Source: Omphiscola glabra (taxonomy: Eukaryota; Mollusca; Gastropoda; Lymnaeidae). Taken from it: a stretch of DNA of 64,000 bases. A program made the translations under genes and the position numbers. This document shows positions 22,461 through 35,417 of this stretch, piece by piece (positions within the stretch are counted from its first letter, which is position 1; the number at the start of each line of letters is the position of its first letter). Location of the stretch: assembly GCA_964017045.1 (NCBI GenBank), contig OZ024795.1:52367350-52431349 (forward strand), written 5' to 3'. The notes beneath the pieces were generated by a model, which was given only the letters and a program-made list of their open reading frames with translations, was not told the origin of the DNA and did no database searches.

Positions 22461-24178
22461 CCATCAAATAATTTCTGAGTTTGCAAGTTTTATTTTAATA
22501 GTTTTTTTAGAAGCATTATTTCTTCATGGGTTACACTAAAGAAAACATAATTATTTTGTACTTCTTAAATTGTTATTTAAAATGTATCAAACACATATCT
22601 CCCTCCCTTCTTTACAAAACCTTAAAGTTGAATGTAAAAAATAACAATGAATGTGTGTTAATTAAATAAGGGTGTGGTTAGGTAGGGTGGGGGTAGGAGA
22701 GTTAACATTTAGGGTCAGTCGGTGGTCAGTTCAATCTGACAGTTACCTCAAAATGTTTCATTATTTTCGTAGCACCATTTATCAAAACGAGTCTGTAATC
22801 AGTAACACCTTATTCTATCTGATTAAAATATTTAGAGTAAGCTCAGGGCTAAATGGGGGGAAAAATGTCTGTCATAGTCTGTCCCAAATGGCTTGCTGAT
22901 CACAGATCCAACCCTCGTAGGCAGACTCTATAGATTGCTTTATCATTAGAGCTGGTCAAGCTAAGAGTTTCACCTTTGCCGGCCACTCAGCGAGGTATGG
23001 CCCACAAGGTATTCATCACATCAGTATTAGTTGACATTATGTCATTGTACGTCCATTTTACTTGGGATTGGCCACCAGGTTGGTCTGTTTGGCAGAAATT
23101 CCAACACTAAATTCTTTCATCAGAATTCTACTGTCGACCATGGCAACATTTATCATTCCCACAGCTTTTGAGTATGTTCCACATGTACACAGCGCGTGTT
23201 AATTGTATGCACCAGAACTTGATGTAACATTGAAGTATTTACTTGGAATGTTTATGTAATAACTGACATGAAACTACACACAAGCACAAACATTGTTTAA
23301 TAGCCAACCAATAGATGTTATCACAAAAATTAGGAGTCATTATAATTAATTGTTAAACAAGCCATTTTAGGGTTTGCTTTAAATTTGTAAAACTAATTTC
23401 ATCAACTAAGTTAATTCTGTGTTGGCTTATGCCACAATGTTATTTGAATAGAACTGTGTTTATGAGTTGACTCAATTAGTCTCATCATTGCACGATCAGT
23501 GTTATTAATAGTGCTGATAGCTTGTCAACAAATAAGTCTACAGCCTTTCAATTTTGTTTAACCAGATGAAATATGATTATTTTGTTTGCCAAATGCATAG
23601 ATAAGTTCCCTTCTTTTACAATGAAAAATTTAATTATGATATTGAATCTTGTAATCACAAATAATAATTTTCAAAGTATGTGTGTGTGTACGGCTGTAAC
23701 CCTGTGTTAAATAGAAATGAGCGCTAAATGGGAATCTTATAAAGTGCATTACTTCGATATGTTTTGCCAAGTAACCTTGCAGATGGGCAGTTGGTGCGTC
23801 AAGGCCGCCATTGTTTTCTTTTTTGGGCTGGTCACATCTGTTATTTAAAATAAAAATTGTTTGTACCGTTCTGTTCTAGCTTAGGACTTGTGATCCTACA
23901 TGAACCGACTTGTCATCTCTTCTGTTGGCTTGATGGGCGTATGTGAATGTGACAGGTGCTGTGACAGGTGCTGTGACAGGTGCTGGCTGTGTCATGCACT
24001 ACTGATCTGCTTTAGCTGGGTCCTAGTCACAGCTGTGAGAGATAATATTAAACAGCAAATGAATACCGTGTGATCCATGTAACTATTGGGGGGGGGGGAA
24101 CATTACAAACTCGTATCTGGCAACCGTACATTTCAAACTCAAGGCTGCAACAGTTCCCTGGGTCAGGTCCTTGTTACA
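22461..24178. other. Intergenic sequence between hydrolase and repeat arrays
   Basis: No gene recognised. It includes a 12-bp triplication (gtgctgtgacag units, about 23952-23986) and a run of 10 G near 24088. An AATAAA-like word near 23849 could serve the upstream gene but is 2.4 kb from its stop. Confidence 0.4.
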
Positions 24179-24305
24179 AAAAACCACTCAAATTATTACC
24201 TTCTGAAACCACTCAAATTATTACCTTCTGAAACCACTCAAATTATTACCTTCTGGAACCACTCAAATTATTACCTTCTGAAACCACTCAAATTATTAAC
24301 TTCTG
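24179..24305. repeat. 25-bp tandem repeat, 5 copies
   Basis: Unit aaccactcaaattattacct plus tctga, nearly identical copies. Confidence 0.95.
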
Positions 24306-25700
24306 TTTATGCCAGACAATGAGTTCACATTTTGGTTCTAAGAAGTCTAAACCAGCATCACATTGTGACGGATGGATTCCAGCAAAAAATTATAATAAAA
24401 TAAGTTCACATTGTTTATAATTTATAAAGAACTATAACAAAATCTTGTCTTACATGTTTTCTTCCTCTAAGACTAAGACGACCGTGTGGCCAGTTAATTG
24501 TTGTTGTTACATGTCACATACAACTGCAACTAAACCTTAAGATTGTAAATTATATGAGAGATTCTAGGACTGTAAGTAAATGTGAATAACATAAATTATG
24601 CGTGAGTTTTTAAGAATATGTGAATAATTTAAGTTATATTTGAGGTTTAACTTTAATTTACTTAAAAGACTGTCGGTATTTGTGAATAACATAAATTATG
24701 TGTGAGGTTGTCAGAATGAGTTTTTTTGTGAGTATAATAATAAGTTAAATTAAAAGAGAATCTAAGACTTTTCACATATCAGAGTAACATATTTAGCTAC
24801 TTCAACCCCAGCTGAATGATTAACGTACAGCTTTGTTCTTTTGCATCATAGATTTATTAAGAAAGCCATTTTATTTCTGCATTTCAGTTTCTATATGATT
24901 TCATTGCTTTAACGAGATATACATTTGCTATCATAGCTATCATTTTAGCTATAATGAATAGCCATCCGACTACTCAGGACAGAGAAGCGGATGCCATTTT
25001 CACCAGTTTGTATTTATAAACAAACTGGCAAAGTCTTTATATTGTTATTCTGTACCTTCCCAGTGTTCCGGATATATAATTGTTTCTATATTTCACAGAA
25101 CATGAACCAAATCAATTTTAGTTAAACACCCCCCCCCCCCCCCTTTGATTCTTTTCTATACAACATTAATGTCATAAGATTTATTTTGTTTTGATACTCC
25201 CCAGTATAAAAGTCATGGTGATTCATTTTGTTTTGATACTCCCCAGTATAAAAGTCATGGTGATTCATTTTGAGTAAAACTTTACAGAATACATGTACCA
25301 GTTTTTTGTGTTGTTTTTTTTACAAAATTTTATGTGGAGAATTTTTTGTCGTTCTATAATACAAGAGACTGGTTGTGAAGAGTCTTTGATGGATTTGCAA
25401 TTTTCTTTTGTAGTTAAATTTTTTTTTTTTTTATGTTAAGCAGCTAACACAAAGCTCTGTTCACTGATCCATTTTAGTTTGACATGGTTACTTGGTGTCA
25501 TGGTTACTTGGCGTCATGGCTGTAGTGTTGAGTGTAAATCCCAGAGCTTCTCAAATCTCATTTGGAAAGAGGGCTTGGCGGTGGAGCCGGTTAGGCATAG
25601 ATCATGTGTACTGATGGTCTAAGGTTTAGATCCCTTTATTATTTAATAGCTTTAACATTTCCTCCTCATCTTCCCCTCCCCCCAAACCAAACTGTGGGAT
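24306..25700. other. AT-rich intergenic sequence
   Basis: No gene seen. It contains a 41-bp duplication (ttgttttgatactccccagt at about 25186 and 25227) and a C-run at 25128-25142. Confidence 0.4.
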
Positions 25701-26031
25701 AAATGGGATCACTCTTAACTGTAAGTGTAAGTAAACAAACCAATATGTGGGATAAATTGGATCACTCTCAACTCTTAATTGTAAGTAAACAAACCAATAT
25801 GTGGGATAAATTGGATCACTCTCAACTCTTAACTGTAAGTAAACAAACCAATATGTGGGATAAATTGGATCACTCTCAACTCTTAACTGTAAGTAAACAA
25901 ACCAATATGTGGGATAAATTGGATCACTCTCAACTCTTAACTGTAAGTAAACAAACCAATATGTGGGATAAATTGGATCACTCTCAACTCTTAACTGTAA
26001 GTAAACAAACCAATATGTAGGATAAATGGGA
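25701..26031. repeat. 54-bp tandem repeat, ~6 copies
   Basis: Unit gtaagtaaacaaaccaatat gtgggataaattggatcact ctcaactcttaact. The period is a multiple of three and stop-free on both strands, giving open frames of 105 and 150 codons that I regard as spurious. The array resumes, degenerate, at 26580-26760 beyond an inserted retrotransposon fragment. Confidence 0.95.
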
Positions 26032-26577
26032 TTGATTGATTGATTGGATACTTCTACTTCTATAGTGCTGATATCCATGCTACTTTAGCATGCTCACTGC
26101 GCTCTGGTGTCATCAAATCTATCATACAAAAAAGTCTTTAAATGTTTCCTAAATAATTTTCTGTCCTTTTCAGTACTCTTCAAAGATGGAGGTAAAATAT
26201 TAAATAACTTTGGCGCTACCGCTTCAAAAGAGCGCACTCCGTACGACTTTTTTCTGTGTTCATCCACACTGGGAATTTTCAGTAAGGCCTGAGTTGAGGA
26301 CCGCAGGTTCTTTAAGGTTGCATGTTTGTAAAGCATTTCTTTCAGATACTCCGGTGCAGAGCCTTCTATGCAGCCGTACGCCAAGGACAGAATCTTGTAA
26401 TCACTAATAGGAACTCAATGGAGATCTCGTAGAACTGTGGTGATGTGGTCTGATCTCTTTTTCCGCGACACAATGCATGCTGCAGAATTTTGCACCTTCT
26501 GGAGTCTCTGAATTTGATTCTGAGGCAAACCCCACAAACAACTGTTACAATAATCTAATCTTGAATGGATTAGAGTT
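26032..26577 (-). mobile_element. 5'-truncated CR1/jockey-like retrotransposon relic with (CAAT)n tail
   Basis: On the minus strand the segment reads SRLDYCNSCLWGLPQNQIQR then RLQKVQNSAACIVSRKKRSD (26565 downward), the thumb/C-terminal signature of CR1/jockey-type reverse transcriptases. After an in-frame TGA at 26412-26414 it continues as PEYLKEMLYKHAT and FEAVAPKLFNILP to a stop near 26094. The 3' end has a short UTR and a (CAAT)4-like tail at 26032-26045. It is inserted in the 54-bp minisatellite. Non-functional. Confidence 0.85.
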
Positions 26578-26760
26578 ACCCTCCCCCCCAAACCAAACTG
26601 TGGGATAAATGGGATCACTCTCAACTCAACTGTCAGTAAACAAACCAAACTGTGGGATAAATGGGATCACTCTCAGCACTTGACTGTTAGTAAACAAACC
26701 AATATGTGCGATACATGGGATCACTCTCAACTCTTAACTGTAAGTAAACAAACCAATATT
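26578..26760. repeat. Degenerate continuation of the 54-bp array
   Basis: About three to four diverged units with aaaccaaactgtgggataaa and gtaaacaaaccaatatg. cctccccccaaaccaaactg occurs both here (near 26580) and at 25674, just before the first block. Confidence 0.85.
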
Positions 26761-27365
26761 TTGAAGTCTGATGTACTGGGCCACCAAGATGTGCTACAGT
26801 ACACCAGTATGCTAAATAAATCAACAAAAAAAAAACCTGGAATAACGTAAGTAAACAAATCCATCATTTCAGAGTTGATATTTTTAAACACTTTTTTTTT
26901 AAGCATATAGATTCTGACATGTATCATATGTTAAAGATCTATTTCTGAATTGCTCTATTATAACAAAAATAAGGACAGATCTTTTGTGAAAAATAGAGAA
27001 TGACGTGATCGTGGTCTGTAGATTAAGTACCATTATTAGAACCTTAAATAGATGTCATTAATTGCGGTCATTTTATAACTGGATAGAGAGACAAAATTTG
27101 TTCCGTTTTGTGGGACAGACACACATCTAGCTTTATACAAATGTTGAGACGTTATTGTTTTCCCACTTCTGCTGTTCAGCTGTGAGGTTGGTAATCAATG
27201 TTGTAACAGATGGTGTTGTGTTAAGGTATGTCTGGAAAAATATAGGATTGTTACAGATGGTGTTGTGTAAGGTATATGTTTGGGAAAAAGATAAAGGACT
27301 GGTATTATACAGTTTACGCCTAGCTATACAATCCCTAGACTTACACATACCAACTCATTCAGTGT
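26761..27365. other. Intergenic sequence, no feature recognised
   Basis: AT-rich. A ~27-bp word (gttacagatggtgttgtg) is duplicated near 27203 and 27250; nothing else seen. Confidence 0.35.
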
Positions 27366-27880
27366 AAACCAATGTCTAGACTTTCATATACCATCTCAAC
27401 TTCAGGGCAAACAAATCCCTAGGCTTTCACATACCATCTCCACTTCAGGGCAAACAAATCCCTAGGATTTCACATACCATCTCAACTTCAGTGTAAACAA
27501 ATCCCTAGGCTTTCACATACCATCTCAACTTCAAGGCAAACAAATCCCTAGGCTTTCACATACCATCTCAACTTCAGGGCAAACAAATCCCTAGGCTTTC
27601 ACATACCATCTCAACTTCAGGGCAAACAAATCCCTAGGCTTTCACATACCATCTCAACTTCAGGGCAAACAAATCCCTAGGCTTTCACATACCATCTCAA
27701 CTTCAGGGCAAACAAATCCCTAGGCTTTCACATACCATCTCAACTTCAGGGCAAACAAATCCCTAGGCTTTCACATACCATCTCAACTTCAGGGCAAACA
27801 AATCCCCAGGCTTTCACATACCATCTCAACTTCAGGGCAAACAAATCCCTAGGCTTTCGCATACCATCTCAACTTGGGTG
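27366..27880. repeat. 44-bp tandem repeat, ~12 copies
   Basis: Unit caaacaaatccctaggcttt cacataccatctcaacttca gggc. Inner copies are almost identical and edge copies diverged, as expected for unequal exchange. Confidence 0.97.
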
Positions 27881-28259
27881 TAAACTAATGCAACCATTAG
27901 AGCAGTGTTTTGGGTTTTATTTGTAACTTTTGCCTCCGACACACGTTATGAAGTCGTTAGACACATGATACCATACTTTTAGAAATGCATTTCCTCTTTG
28001 CCACCCTTATTATTTGTTTTATAAAATTTTACTTTAACTTTAAGCCTTTTTGAACTTTTGAATAAATCACTCATTATTTTTAGCCTTCACTTGGGTATGG
28101 CTGCAGCATCCTTCTGCCCAGATTGACACTGCACTGCACACTCTGGATTTAAGAGATGAAGTTATATCAAATATAAGATACCTGCTTTAAAACTTTACAT
28201 TTTAAGTGTTTTTAAAATTCATATATAATACCATCTAAATTTAAATTGTTCAAAATGTC

Positions 28260-28421
28260 AGAGATCATATCTGTATAAGGTCATATGTTAAGTGTCTTAT
28301 CTGTATAAGGTCATATGTTAAGAGTCTTATCTGTATAAGGTCATATGTTAAGAGTCTTATCTGTATAAGGTCATATGTAAAGAGTCTTATCTGTATAAGG
28401 TCATATGTTAAGAGTCACATC
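28260..28421. repeat. 30-bp tandem repeat, left part
   Basis: Unit tcatatgttaagagtcttat ctgtataagg, about five copies, interrupted on the right by an inserted retroposon. Confidence 0.95.
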
Positions 28422-28633
28422 ATTATTATTATTGGTAGTTTTCTATAGCGTGGTACCTCAGCCTAGGGCTGGGCTCACCACGCTGTACATACAATTTAAC
28501 AAAGAGAATCATGAACTTAAAAATGAACTTTCATTAATTAAAAAAAACAAAACAAATGTGTATTCGCCCAACCATTCCATAACAATTTACATGTGAAGCC
28601 ATGGACGGCGCTCAGCGGCATCGTTTAACGGTC
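28422..28633 (-). mobile_element. Short retroposon with (AAT)n tail inserted in the 30-bp array
   Basis: A 212-bp segment foreign to the array, flanked by agagtcacatc (28411-28421 and 28634-28644), a plausible 11-bp target duplication, although the word also belongs to the array. The minus-strand 3' end reads cgctatagaaaactacc followed by (AAT)n, the same end as at 10873-10919. It has no coding capacity; SINE or LINE 3' end. Confidence 0.65.
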
Positions 28634-28990
28634 AGAGTCACATCTGTATAAGTTGAAGTCTAAGGTCATATGTTAAGAGTCTTATCTGTATCAGGTCATA
28701 TGTTAAGAGTCACATGTTAAGAGTCACATCTGTATAAGTATAAGTTCAAATGTTAAGCCACATCTGGGTGGGGTCATCTGTTAAGAGTCTTATCTGTATA
28801 AGGTGATATGTAAAGAGTCACATCTGTATGGCATGTTAGGAGTCACATCTGTGTGGTATCATATGTTAAGAGTCACATCTGTATAAGGTCACATGTTAAA
28901 TCACATCAGTGTGAGGTCATCTGTTAAGAATCTTATCTGTATAAGGTCATATGTTAAGAGTCACATCTGTATGGCATCATATGAGTGAGG
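28634..28990. repeat. 30-bp tandem repeat, right part (degenerate)
   Basis: Diverged continuation of the array with gtcatatgttaagagtcaca tctgtat units and indels. Confidence 0.9.
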
Positions 28991-29212
28991 GAAGTCATGC
29001 TGTATGGATTTAAGTATTCAAGCCATATCTGTGTGTCCAAGTCACATGCTATTGCTAGTTTGACTTCTTATTAAAGTCAAAGTTTTGTATGATTTCAAAA
29101 GTTTGTATTTTTATATCTATATGACGTCACCTCCATCTACAGATGTCAGTATCTCTGATGTCATACAGATATAAAACATAATGACATCTGAAGATGGAGG
29201 TATGGTCATGAT

Positions 29213-29826
29213 AAACACCCTATGAGGAAAAGCTAAAGTCCTACCCTCCAAGCCAGGATGCTAACACCAGCCCTATGATGAGGCCATTCTAAAGTCCTAC
29301 CCTCCAAGCCAGGATGCGAACACCACCCCTATGATGAGGACATGCTTAAGTCCTACCCTCCAAGCCAGGGTGCTAACACCACCCCTATGATGAGGACATG
29401 CTAAAGTCCTACCCTCCAAGCCAGGATGCGAACACCACTCCTATGATGAGGACATGCTAAAGTCTTACCCTCCAAGCCAGGGTTCTAACACCACCCCTAT
29501 GATGAGGACATGCTAAAGTACTACCCTCCAAGCCAGGATGCTAACACCAGCCCTATGATGAGGACATGCTAAAGTCCTACTCTCCAAGCCAGGGTGCTAA
29601 CACCACCCTTATGATGAGGCCATGCTAAAGTCATACTCTCCAAGCCAGGGTGCTAAAACCAGCCCTATGATGACATGCTAAAGTCCTACTCTCCAAGCCT
29701 TGGTGCTAACACCAGCCCTATGATGAGGCCATGCTAAAGTCCTACTCTCCAAGCCAGGGTGCTAACACCACCCTTATGATGAGGCCATGCTAAAGTCCTA
29801 CCCTCCAAGCCAGGGTGCTAACACCA
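29213..29826. repeat. 56-bp tandem repeat, ~11 copies
   Basis: Unit atgatgaggacatgctaaag tcctaccctccaagccagga tgctaacaccaccccт-type end (56 bp). Copies differ by a few substitutions and one ~6-bp deletion near 29667. Confidence 0.95.
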
Positions 29827-30186
29827 GATGGTTCAGTTTGTGCACATCTGGTGTTGAGAACACAAACTGTTGTTCTGTAGGGCACTGCTTTAGTCAGTGC
29901 TTGTAGAGTGAAACCAATTTAACTTGCCGCTTGTATGAAGAATAAATCCACGAACATTTATCATATGTGTTACGCTTCTGGTGTGACTCTGGACTGTTTC
30001 TTAATCCGCGAAGTTGGTATTGAGAGTATATTACAAATTAAATAATAATTATTCTATATGTTTGAAAGAAAGTATTGTTCAATAGTGAGTTCAATGGCGC
30101 GCAAAATATAAGTCCCGATAACTACGCTAAATTATTATTTTCTTTTACATCCCAACTGCGTTTGGTGCGCAATATTTTCTTTTCGG

Positions 30187-30335
30187 AAAAAATGGATTCG
30201 TCTTAATTTAAGTTTAAGTACGGTGTGAAAAATGGATTCGTCTTAATTTAAGTTTAAGTACGGTGTGAAAATGGATTCGTCTTAATTTAAGTTTAATTAC
30301 GGTGTGAAAAATGGATTCGTCTTAATTTAAGTACG
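30187..30335. repeat. ~39-bp tandem repeat, 4 copies
   Basis: Unit aaaatggattcgtcttaatt taagtttaagtacggtgtg; abuts the retrotransposon relic that follows. Confidence 0.95.
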
Positions 30336-30339
30336 GTGG

Positions 30340-31190
30340 AAACGCATGTAGGGACAGTCAGCATTGGTGGCAGAACAATCACCAACCTACGCTTTGCGGA
30401 TGAAATAGATGTACTGGCTGGAAGCGATGAAGAGCTAGCCAACCTGGTAAAGCGTCTCGACAAGACTTCATCGTCCTTTGGCATGCAAATCAGTGCAGAA
30501 AAGACAAAAATGATGACAAATAGCACCACTGGCATCACCACTGAAATTAGAGACAGTTGGCAGCTTCAAGTACCTCGGAGCAATAGTCTCGGAAGAAGGC
30601 TCCAAGCCCGAATTGATGGCCAGGATTGCGCAGACCACAACAGCACTAAAGAGGCTCAAGAAAATATGGAACGACAAAAATATAGCTCCCAGCACCAAAA
30701 TCAGGCTGATGCGCTCATTAAACCTCTCCATTTTCTTATATTCCTGTGAGTCCTGGACATTAACAGCAGAACTTTGATGAAAAGAAAATAAAGGCGATGG
30801 AGATGAGATGTTTCAGAGGCATTCTTGGCATCCGCTATAGAGACCATATCACCAATGAACAAGTAAAAGAAAGGATTCGTCAAGCAATGGGGCAGTACGA
30901 TGACCTCCTGGCGTCTGTAAAAAAGCACAAACTTGAATGGTATGGCCACGTGACCAGAAAACAAGGGCTCGCCAAAGAAATCTTGCAAGGCACAACTAGA
31001 GGAGGAAGAAGAAGAGGAAGACAGAGAAAAAGATGGGAAGATAGCATCAAAGAATCGACGGGATTACAACTAGGCAATGCTATGCATATTAGGGCAAGTG
31101 ACCGAGAGGCATGGAGGAGAATAGTTTTTATGTCATCTGTGGCGCCCCAACGGTCGAAAGACTACGGGACATGATGATGATGAAAAAATA
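30340..31190 (+). mobile_element. 5'-truncated non-LTR retrotransposon relic (RT C-terminus)
   Basis: Reads TVSIGGRTITNLRFADEIDV, i.e. RT motif C with FADE in place of FADD, then after frameshifts (near 30560 and 30770) MRCFRGILGIRYRDHITNEQ, KLEWYGHVTRKQGLAKEIL and GGRRRGRQRKRWEDSI, the conserved C-terminal region of invertebrate endonuclease-reverse transcriptase elements. The stop is near 31174, followed by an ATGATGATG-type tail. Different from, but related in domain layout to, the element at 15167-18345. Dead copy. Confidence 0.9.
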
Positions 31191-31299
31191 TTCTGTTCTG
31201 TTATAAAAAAAACAGCAGACCTTCATTATTTTATCTGTGGTCCTTACAGACGACAAGGGAGTTCATTAAGATATCTACAGTTGCTCGCGTCTAGGGCCG

Positions 31300-31490
31300 T
31301 ACCCAGGAGAAGCAGCGTCCTTGAAAATAGCAGCACCCTTGAAAATAGCAGCGTCCTTGAAAATACAGCGCCCTTGAAAATAGCAGCACTCTTGAAAATA
31401 GCAGCGTCCTAGAAAATAGAAGCGTCCTTGGATTTTTTGAAAATAGCAAAATCCGTGAAAATGGCAGCATCTTTGAAAATAACATCACCT
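31300..31490. repeat. ~18-bp tandem repeat
   Basis: Degenerate copies of cttgaaaatagcagcgtc, about ten. Confidence 0.9.
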
Positions 31491-31918
31491 TTGCTTCGGT
31501 CCCAGTAGTTTTGTCGTCATATCCAGGTTTCACTGCATTAAAACGACCTGTTACCATACAAAAAATAGTCTGGTTTAGGTCCACGCTTGACTTGATGAAA
31601 CAAATTCCTGGCGACCGACCCTGGCTTCTGCACTGCTGCATGGCCGCATTCTTCTGACTGGAGCACAACACCACGATGTCTGGACTATTCTAGAACCTCG
31701 ATTATCTTTGATCTCTTGGCGGACGTACGACCTTTGAGCGACGGGTGGTTTCCGGCTGTCCAAGTCCAGCATGGGGGGGGGGGGCACGGCTGTGACGCTG
31801 GAATTCTGGGACTGCGCGTACTTTCAGCCACCTTAATTTACAGCGTTCTGAAACTCTCCAAACTCAAGTACTGGTATTTATGGTTTAACTGTCATGTCAC
31901 CGTCAGCTTTTTTTGTAC

Positions 31919-32155
31919 TTTGGCTACATTCACTTCACTCACATAATGCCTTGTCGGTGGCATGGCTACATTCACACAATGCCATGTCCGTGGCATGGCT
32001 ACATTCACACAATGCCATGTCGGTGGCATGACTTCATTCACACAATGCCATGCCCGTGGCATGGCTACCATCACACAATGCCATGTCTTGGCTACATTCA
32101 CACAATGCCATGTCCGTGACATGGCTACATTCATACAATGCCATGTCATGTACAA
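31919..32155. repeat. 33-bp tandem repeat, ~7 copies
   Basis: Unit atggctacattcacacaatg ccatgtccgtggc. The GCCATG/CATGGC words make the unit partly self-complementary, and open frames exist on both strands because 33 is a multiple of three. Confidence 0.95.
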
Positions 32156-32484
32156 AGCTTCGCCCGTGGAAAAACCTGAAAAGAGGCGCCATCTTTCCCC
32201 TAAAAATATATTTATCAATACACATATTTTGAATGAAAAACGAACTGATTTTGGCACCCACTGAAGATGGCGCTCAGTCCCCCCTCTCCGTGGGTTGATA
32301 TCCAACTTGGCATCTAATAAACTACACGTAATACCCGGACCCGTTGTATACAAAATGCACCCTGTTAAGCCGTGGTATATAATATTTGTGTTTACATAGA
32401 TTGCTTTATTTGTGCAATGTGGCAAATTGGTACTCGGAACCAGTTCCTTATTAAGTAAGGTCAAATTAAATGGGACGTCAACCC

Positions 32485-32640
32485 TTTTGCAATGGTATAA
32501 ATATGAACTGTTGTTTGTTCATTGGTGTAAATATGAAATGTTGTTATATCAATGGTGTAAATATGAAAGATTGTTGTGTCAATGGTGTAAATATAAACTG
32601 TTGTTAATCAATGGTGTAAATATGAACAGCAGCTGTTAAT
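32485..32640. repeat. ~28-bp tandem repeat, 5 copies
   Basis: Unit caatggtgtaaatatgaaat gttgttat, imperfect. Confidence 0.9.
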
Positions 32641-34481
32641 CAACTTATTTTTTAACGTGGATTATTTATAGATGGTCCGTTGGGGAATAACTTCGTAACA
32701 ATAATTAACCTTGGTAGCAAAAGAGTTTCTGATTTAATCCTAACATGATTAAGATGAATGACTTTCATGTAGTGCTGGCGTTCAATTATGTGGACCATTT
32801 CGGTAGCTGCGTGTGGAGGGTGACCAATTTCCTCCTGCAGGTTTGGGCCAAAATTAGGTCACCACTTCCGCTAACAACACTCAGTATTCAAGAACGTTTG
32901 TGTTTTACGAAATTGGGGAACGCCCATCATCGTCGTGCTTGCGTGAAATTGTACCAATGTTGTCGGTCGAATAATCGTCTTTTTGGTGATTTTTTGGGGG
33001 GGTGGGGGGGTTCCATTCTGTACCGTCGTGTAAGAAATTGGTTAAAATAATCTGGGTATGACCATTAAAGGAAAAATAAGGTGATTTCCCGAGGATGTCT
33101 GAGTGACTTAAGACTGTCATATTGTTTCTGAACTCATAAGTCCATGTAATGCAATGGTCTGTTGGACCAAGATTAAAGCTGTCAATGTAAAGATTGTTTT
33201 TTTTTTTTTTTTTTTTGCCATGGCATTAGCATGCACGGTGCATTGGGTAGTTGGGGTTGTCTGGATTTGCCCCCTACCCCCCCCCCCACCTTACTTAAAG
33301 AAAAACGACAGCAACTTTAACGGTTGTAAAAATGAAATCGTGATATGTTTTATGTCGGGATATTTTGTTGTTTGAACCACACGGTCAATGAAAACAGAAA
33401 CTTTCCAAATTTGAGGATCACAAGGTAGAAGGAATACCGTAACGTTCGAATCGAATAACCTTTGGCGTTGGGGGTGGTCCGCCCCTGGTGGTACTATTTT
33501 CATTATTATATGGAGGGGCGGAATTTTTTGCTGAATTTTTTTTCGTTGAAGGGGCCAGCAAAAATCTTTGCCTCCCCAGGCGACACCAACCAGCAGCGCC
33601 AACGACCGACGGGCACGGAAGAAGCCAGCCTAACTTTTATTGCGTCAAGGGAGGAAATATGCTCCGATGCCAAAAATGATTTGTTTTGGGACGTCATTTA
33701 TATGTAATGTTTATACTACTAATTATTGCACCCCCACCCCCCCCCCTCTTTAATAATGTAATTTTCGAGATGTCAGTTAAAGTTAGAGTTCGTTGTTTTT
33801 TAAAAAAATTTTTATTGTGTTAGCACAGATAGAAGAAAAACTGAGTACTGTGAAGACTTTAAGTTAACATAGTTTTAGTTCCTCCTCAAATCCTGTATAT
33901 TCCTTTTAATCTTGTAGAAAAGACTGTTTTCACCCATATTTTTAAGGTCCAGGCTTAGATCTCTCAATCTAAGATCTTGGTCCTCCCCTCTGGATCAGTT
34001 CTTGGTTATTTCCCTTTAAAAAAAAATAAATAATTTTATAGCCATTCTTTTCATTGCACACAATAATTTAAAAAAAAGTTTCTAAAATTATATTAGCACT
34101 GACACACGTCGTTTGGATTTTCAAATATGAACCAAATAACAACACAACAAAACAAAGGCACAACACAACGACAATACATTGTTCTAGTGAGACAAAGAAA
34201 ACAATACAATTTATGTTCCAGTATGTGTTAATGCTTTATTTAACTACACATCATTTGCTGCTATGACGTAAATGGACAATGCAACAGTCGCGTCCATGAC
34301 ATCAACATGACTACGCCTAAATATAGATCTGTGACGTAAGCGAGATTACATTGTTTTTATAATTCACTGAAAACACGAAAAATAAAATCAAATGTTGTAA
34401 TCATAATGACAATAATTTAGTAGTATTAGTATGAATTATTTATTTTTGTTGTTGTTATATATCGACAGTAATAACGATATG

Positions 34482-34533
<52 letters not shown>

Positions 34534-35417
34534 CCGTGTGTTTGTAGCGTCGATCACTCAACAATAAATAAGTACTCTACTGTAGCGAGACATTGAGGCG
34601 CGTTCATGTTAAGTAGGGTTTGTCATTTGATGGCGGAAATCTATTAATAGAACATCCGGGCATTCAGTCTGGCCAAAGTCATTAAGATATCAATGAAACA
34701 TCCTGGTATTCCGTTTGGCCAATCTCCCAACAGCTGTTCGGCACTTCTACGTTAACGTGGACCTGAACCCTAGACGAAAACGGGTTTTCAACTTTATTAT
34801 ACGAAATATTTTACAAATCTTTACTTTTATATTTTATATGCGGAAATACATCGTTAGAAGCCATGTTTCACGAAAACATTGTCAAAAAATAGTAAAATTA
34901 CGTAATAATACGATGTGACGTTTTCCGGTCTTAGAAATGACAAACCCTATAGAAGAAAATATTCTAAGTGGCGTGTCAGTGATGCTTACAATGTCAAAGA
35001 GGTAGTTAAGTACTGCGTAAATATGTCAAAAAGATGGTACCCTTGAATCGATGAAAACGGGGATGGGGTGGGGTGGAGGGAGGTCTGGTTGAAATAATCG
35101 GGAGAAGGGTGTGGCTAGCAGTAGTAATCGTGAAGATAATAAAAATGTGCATGATTCTGTACAAAAGAATGTGCATTGAAATGACATGCGAGATACTTAA
35201 TCAAATGCTCACACTTATTTCAGTGGAGTTAGTAAACAAAATAGTGTTGACCCGGGGGGGGGGGGGTCCGAATCCATTAAGTAGGATGAGGTAGTCGACT
35301 GGCATGACCTGGTCTTACAGCTAGCCATCTAAAGCTCACGCAACTCTCCCATTTTCCTGCCTGGTCATAAGATTAGTTAGGTTTGACTGCTAGATGCGGT
35401 TGTTAATAAAAAAAAAT
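32641..35417. other. Intergenic sequence without recognised gene
   Basis: Holds a T-run at 33197-33217, G/C runs near 32993, 33276 and 33737, an (AT)n microsatellite at 34484-34530 and a G-run at 35256-35267. No protein similarity seen in any frame. Confidence 0.4.

Noticed and set aside
26107..26407. Plus-strand frames at 26.1-26.4 kb
   Set aside because: They are shadows of the minus-strand retrotransposon relic.
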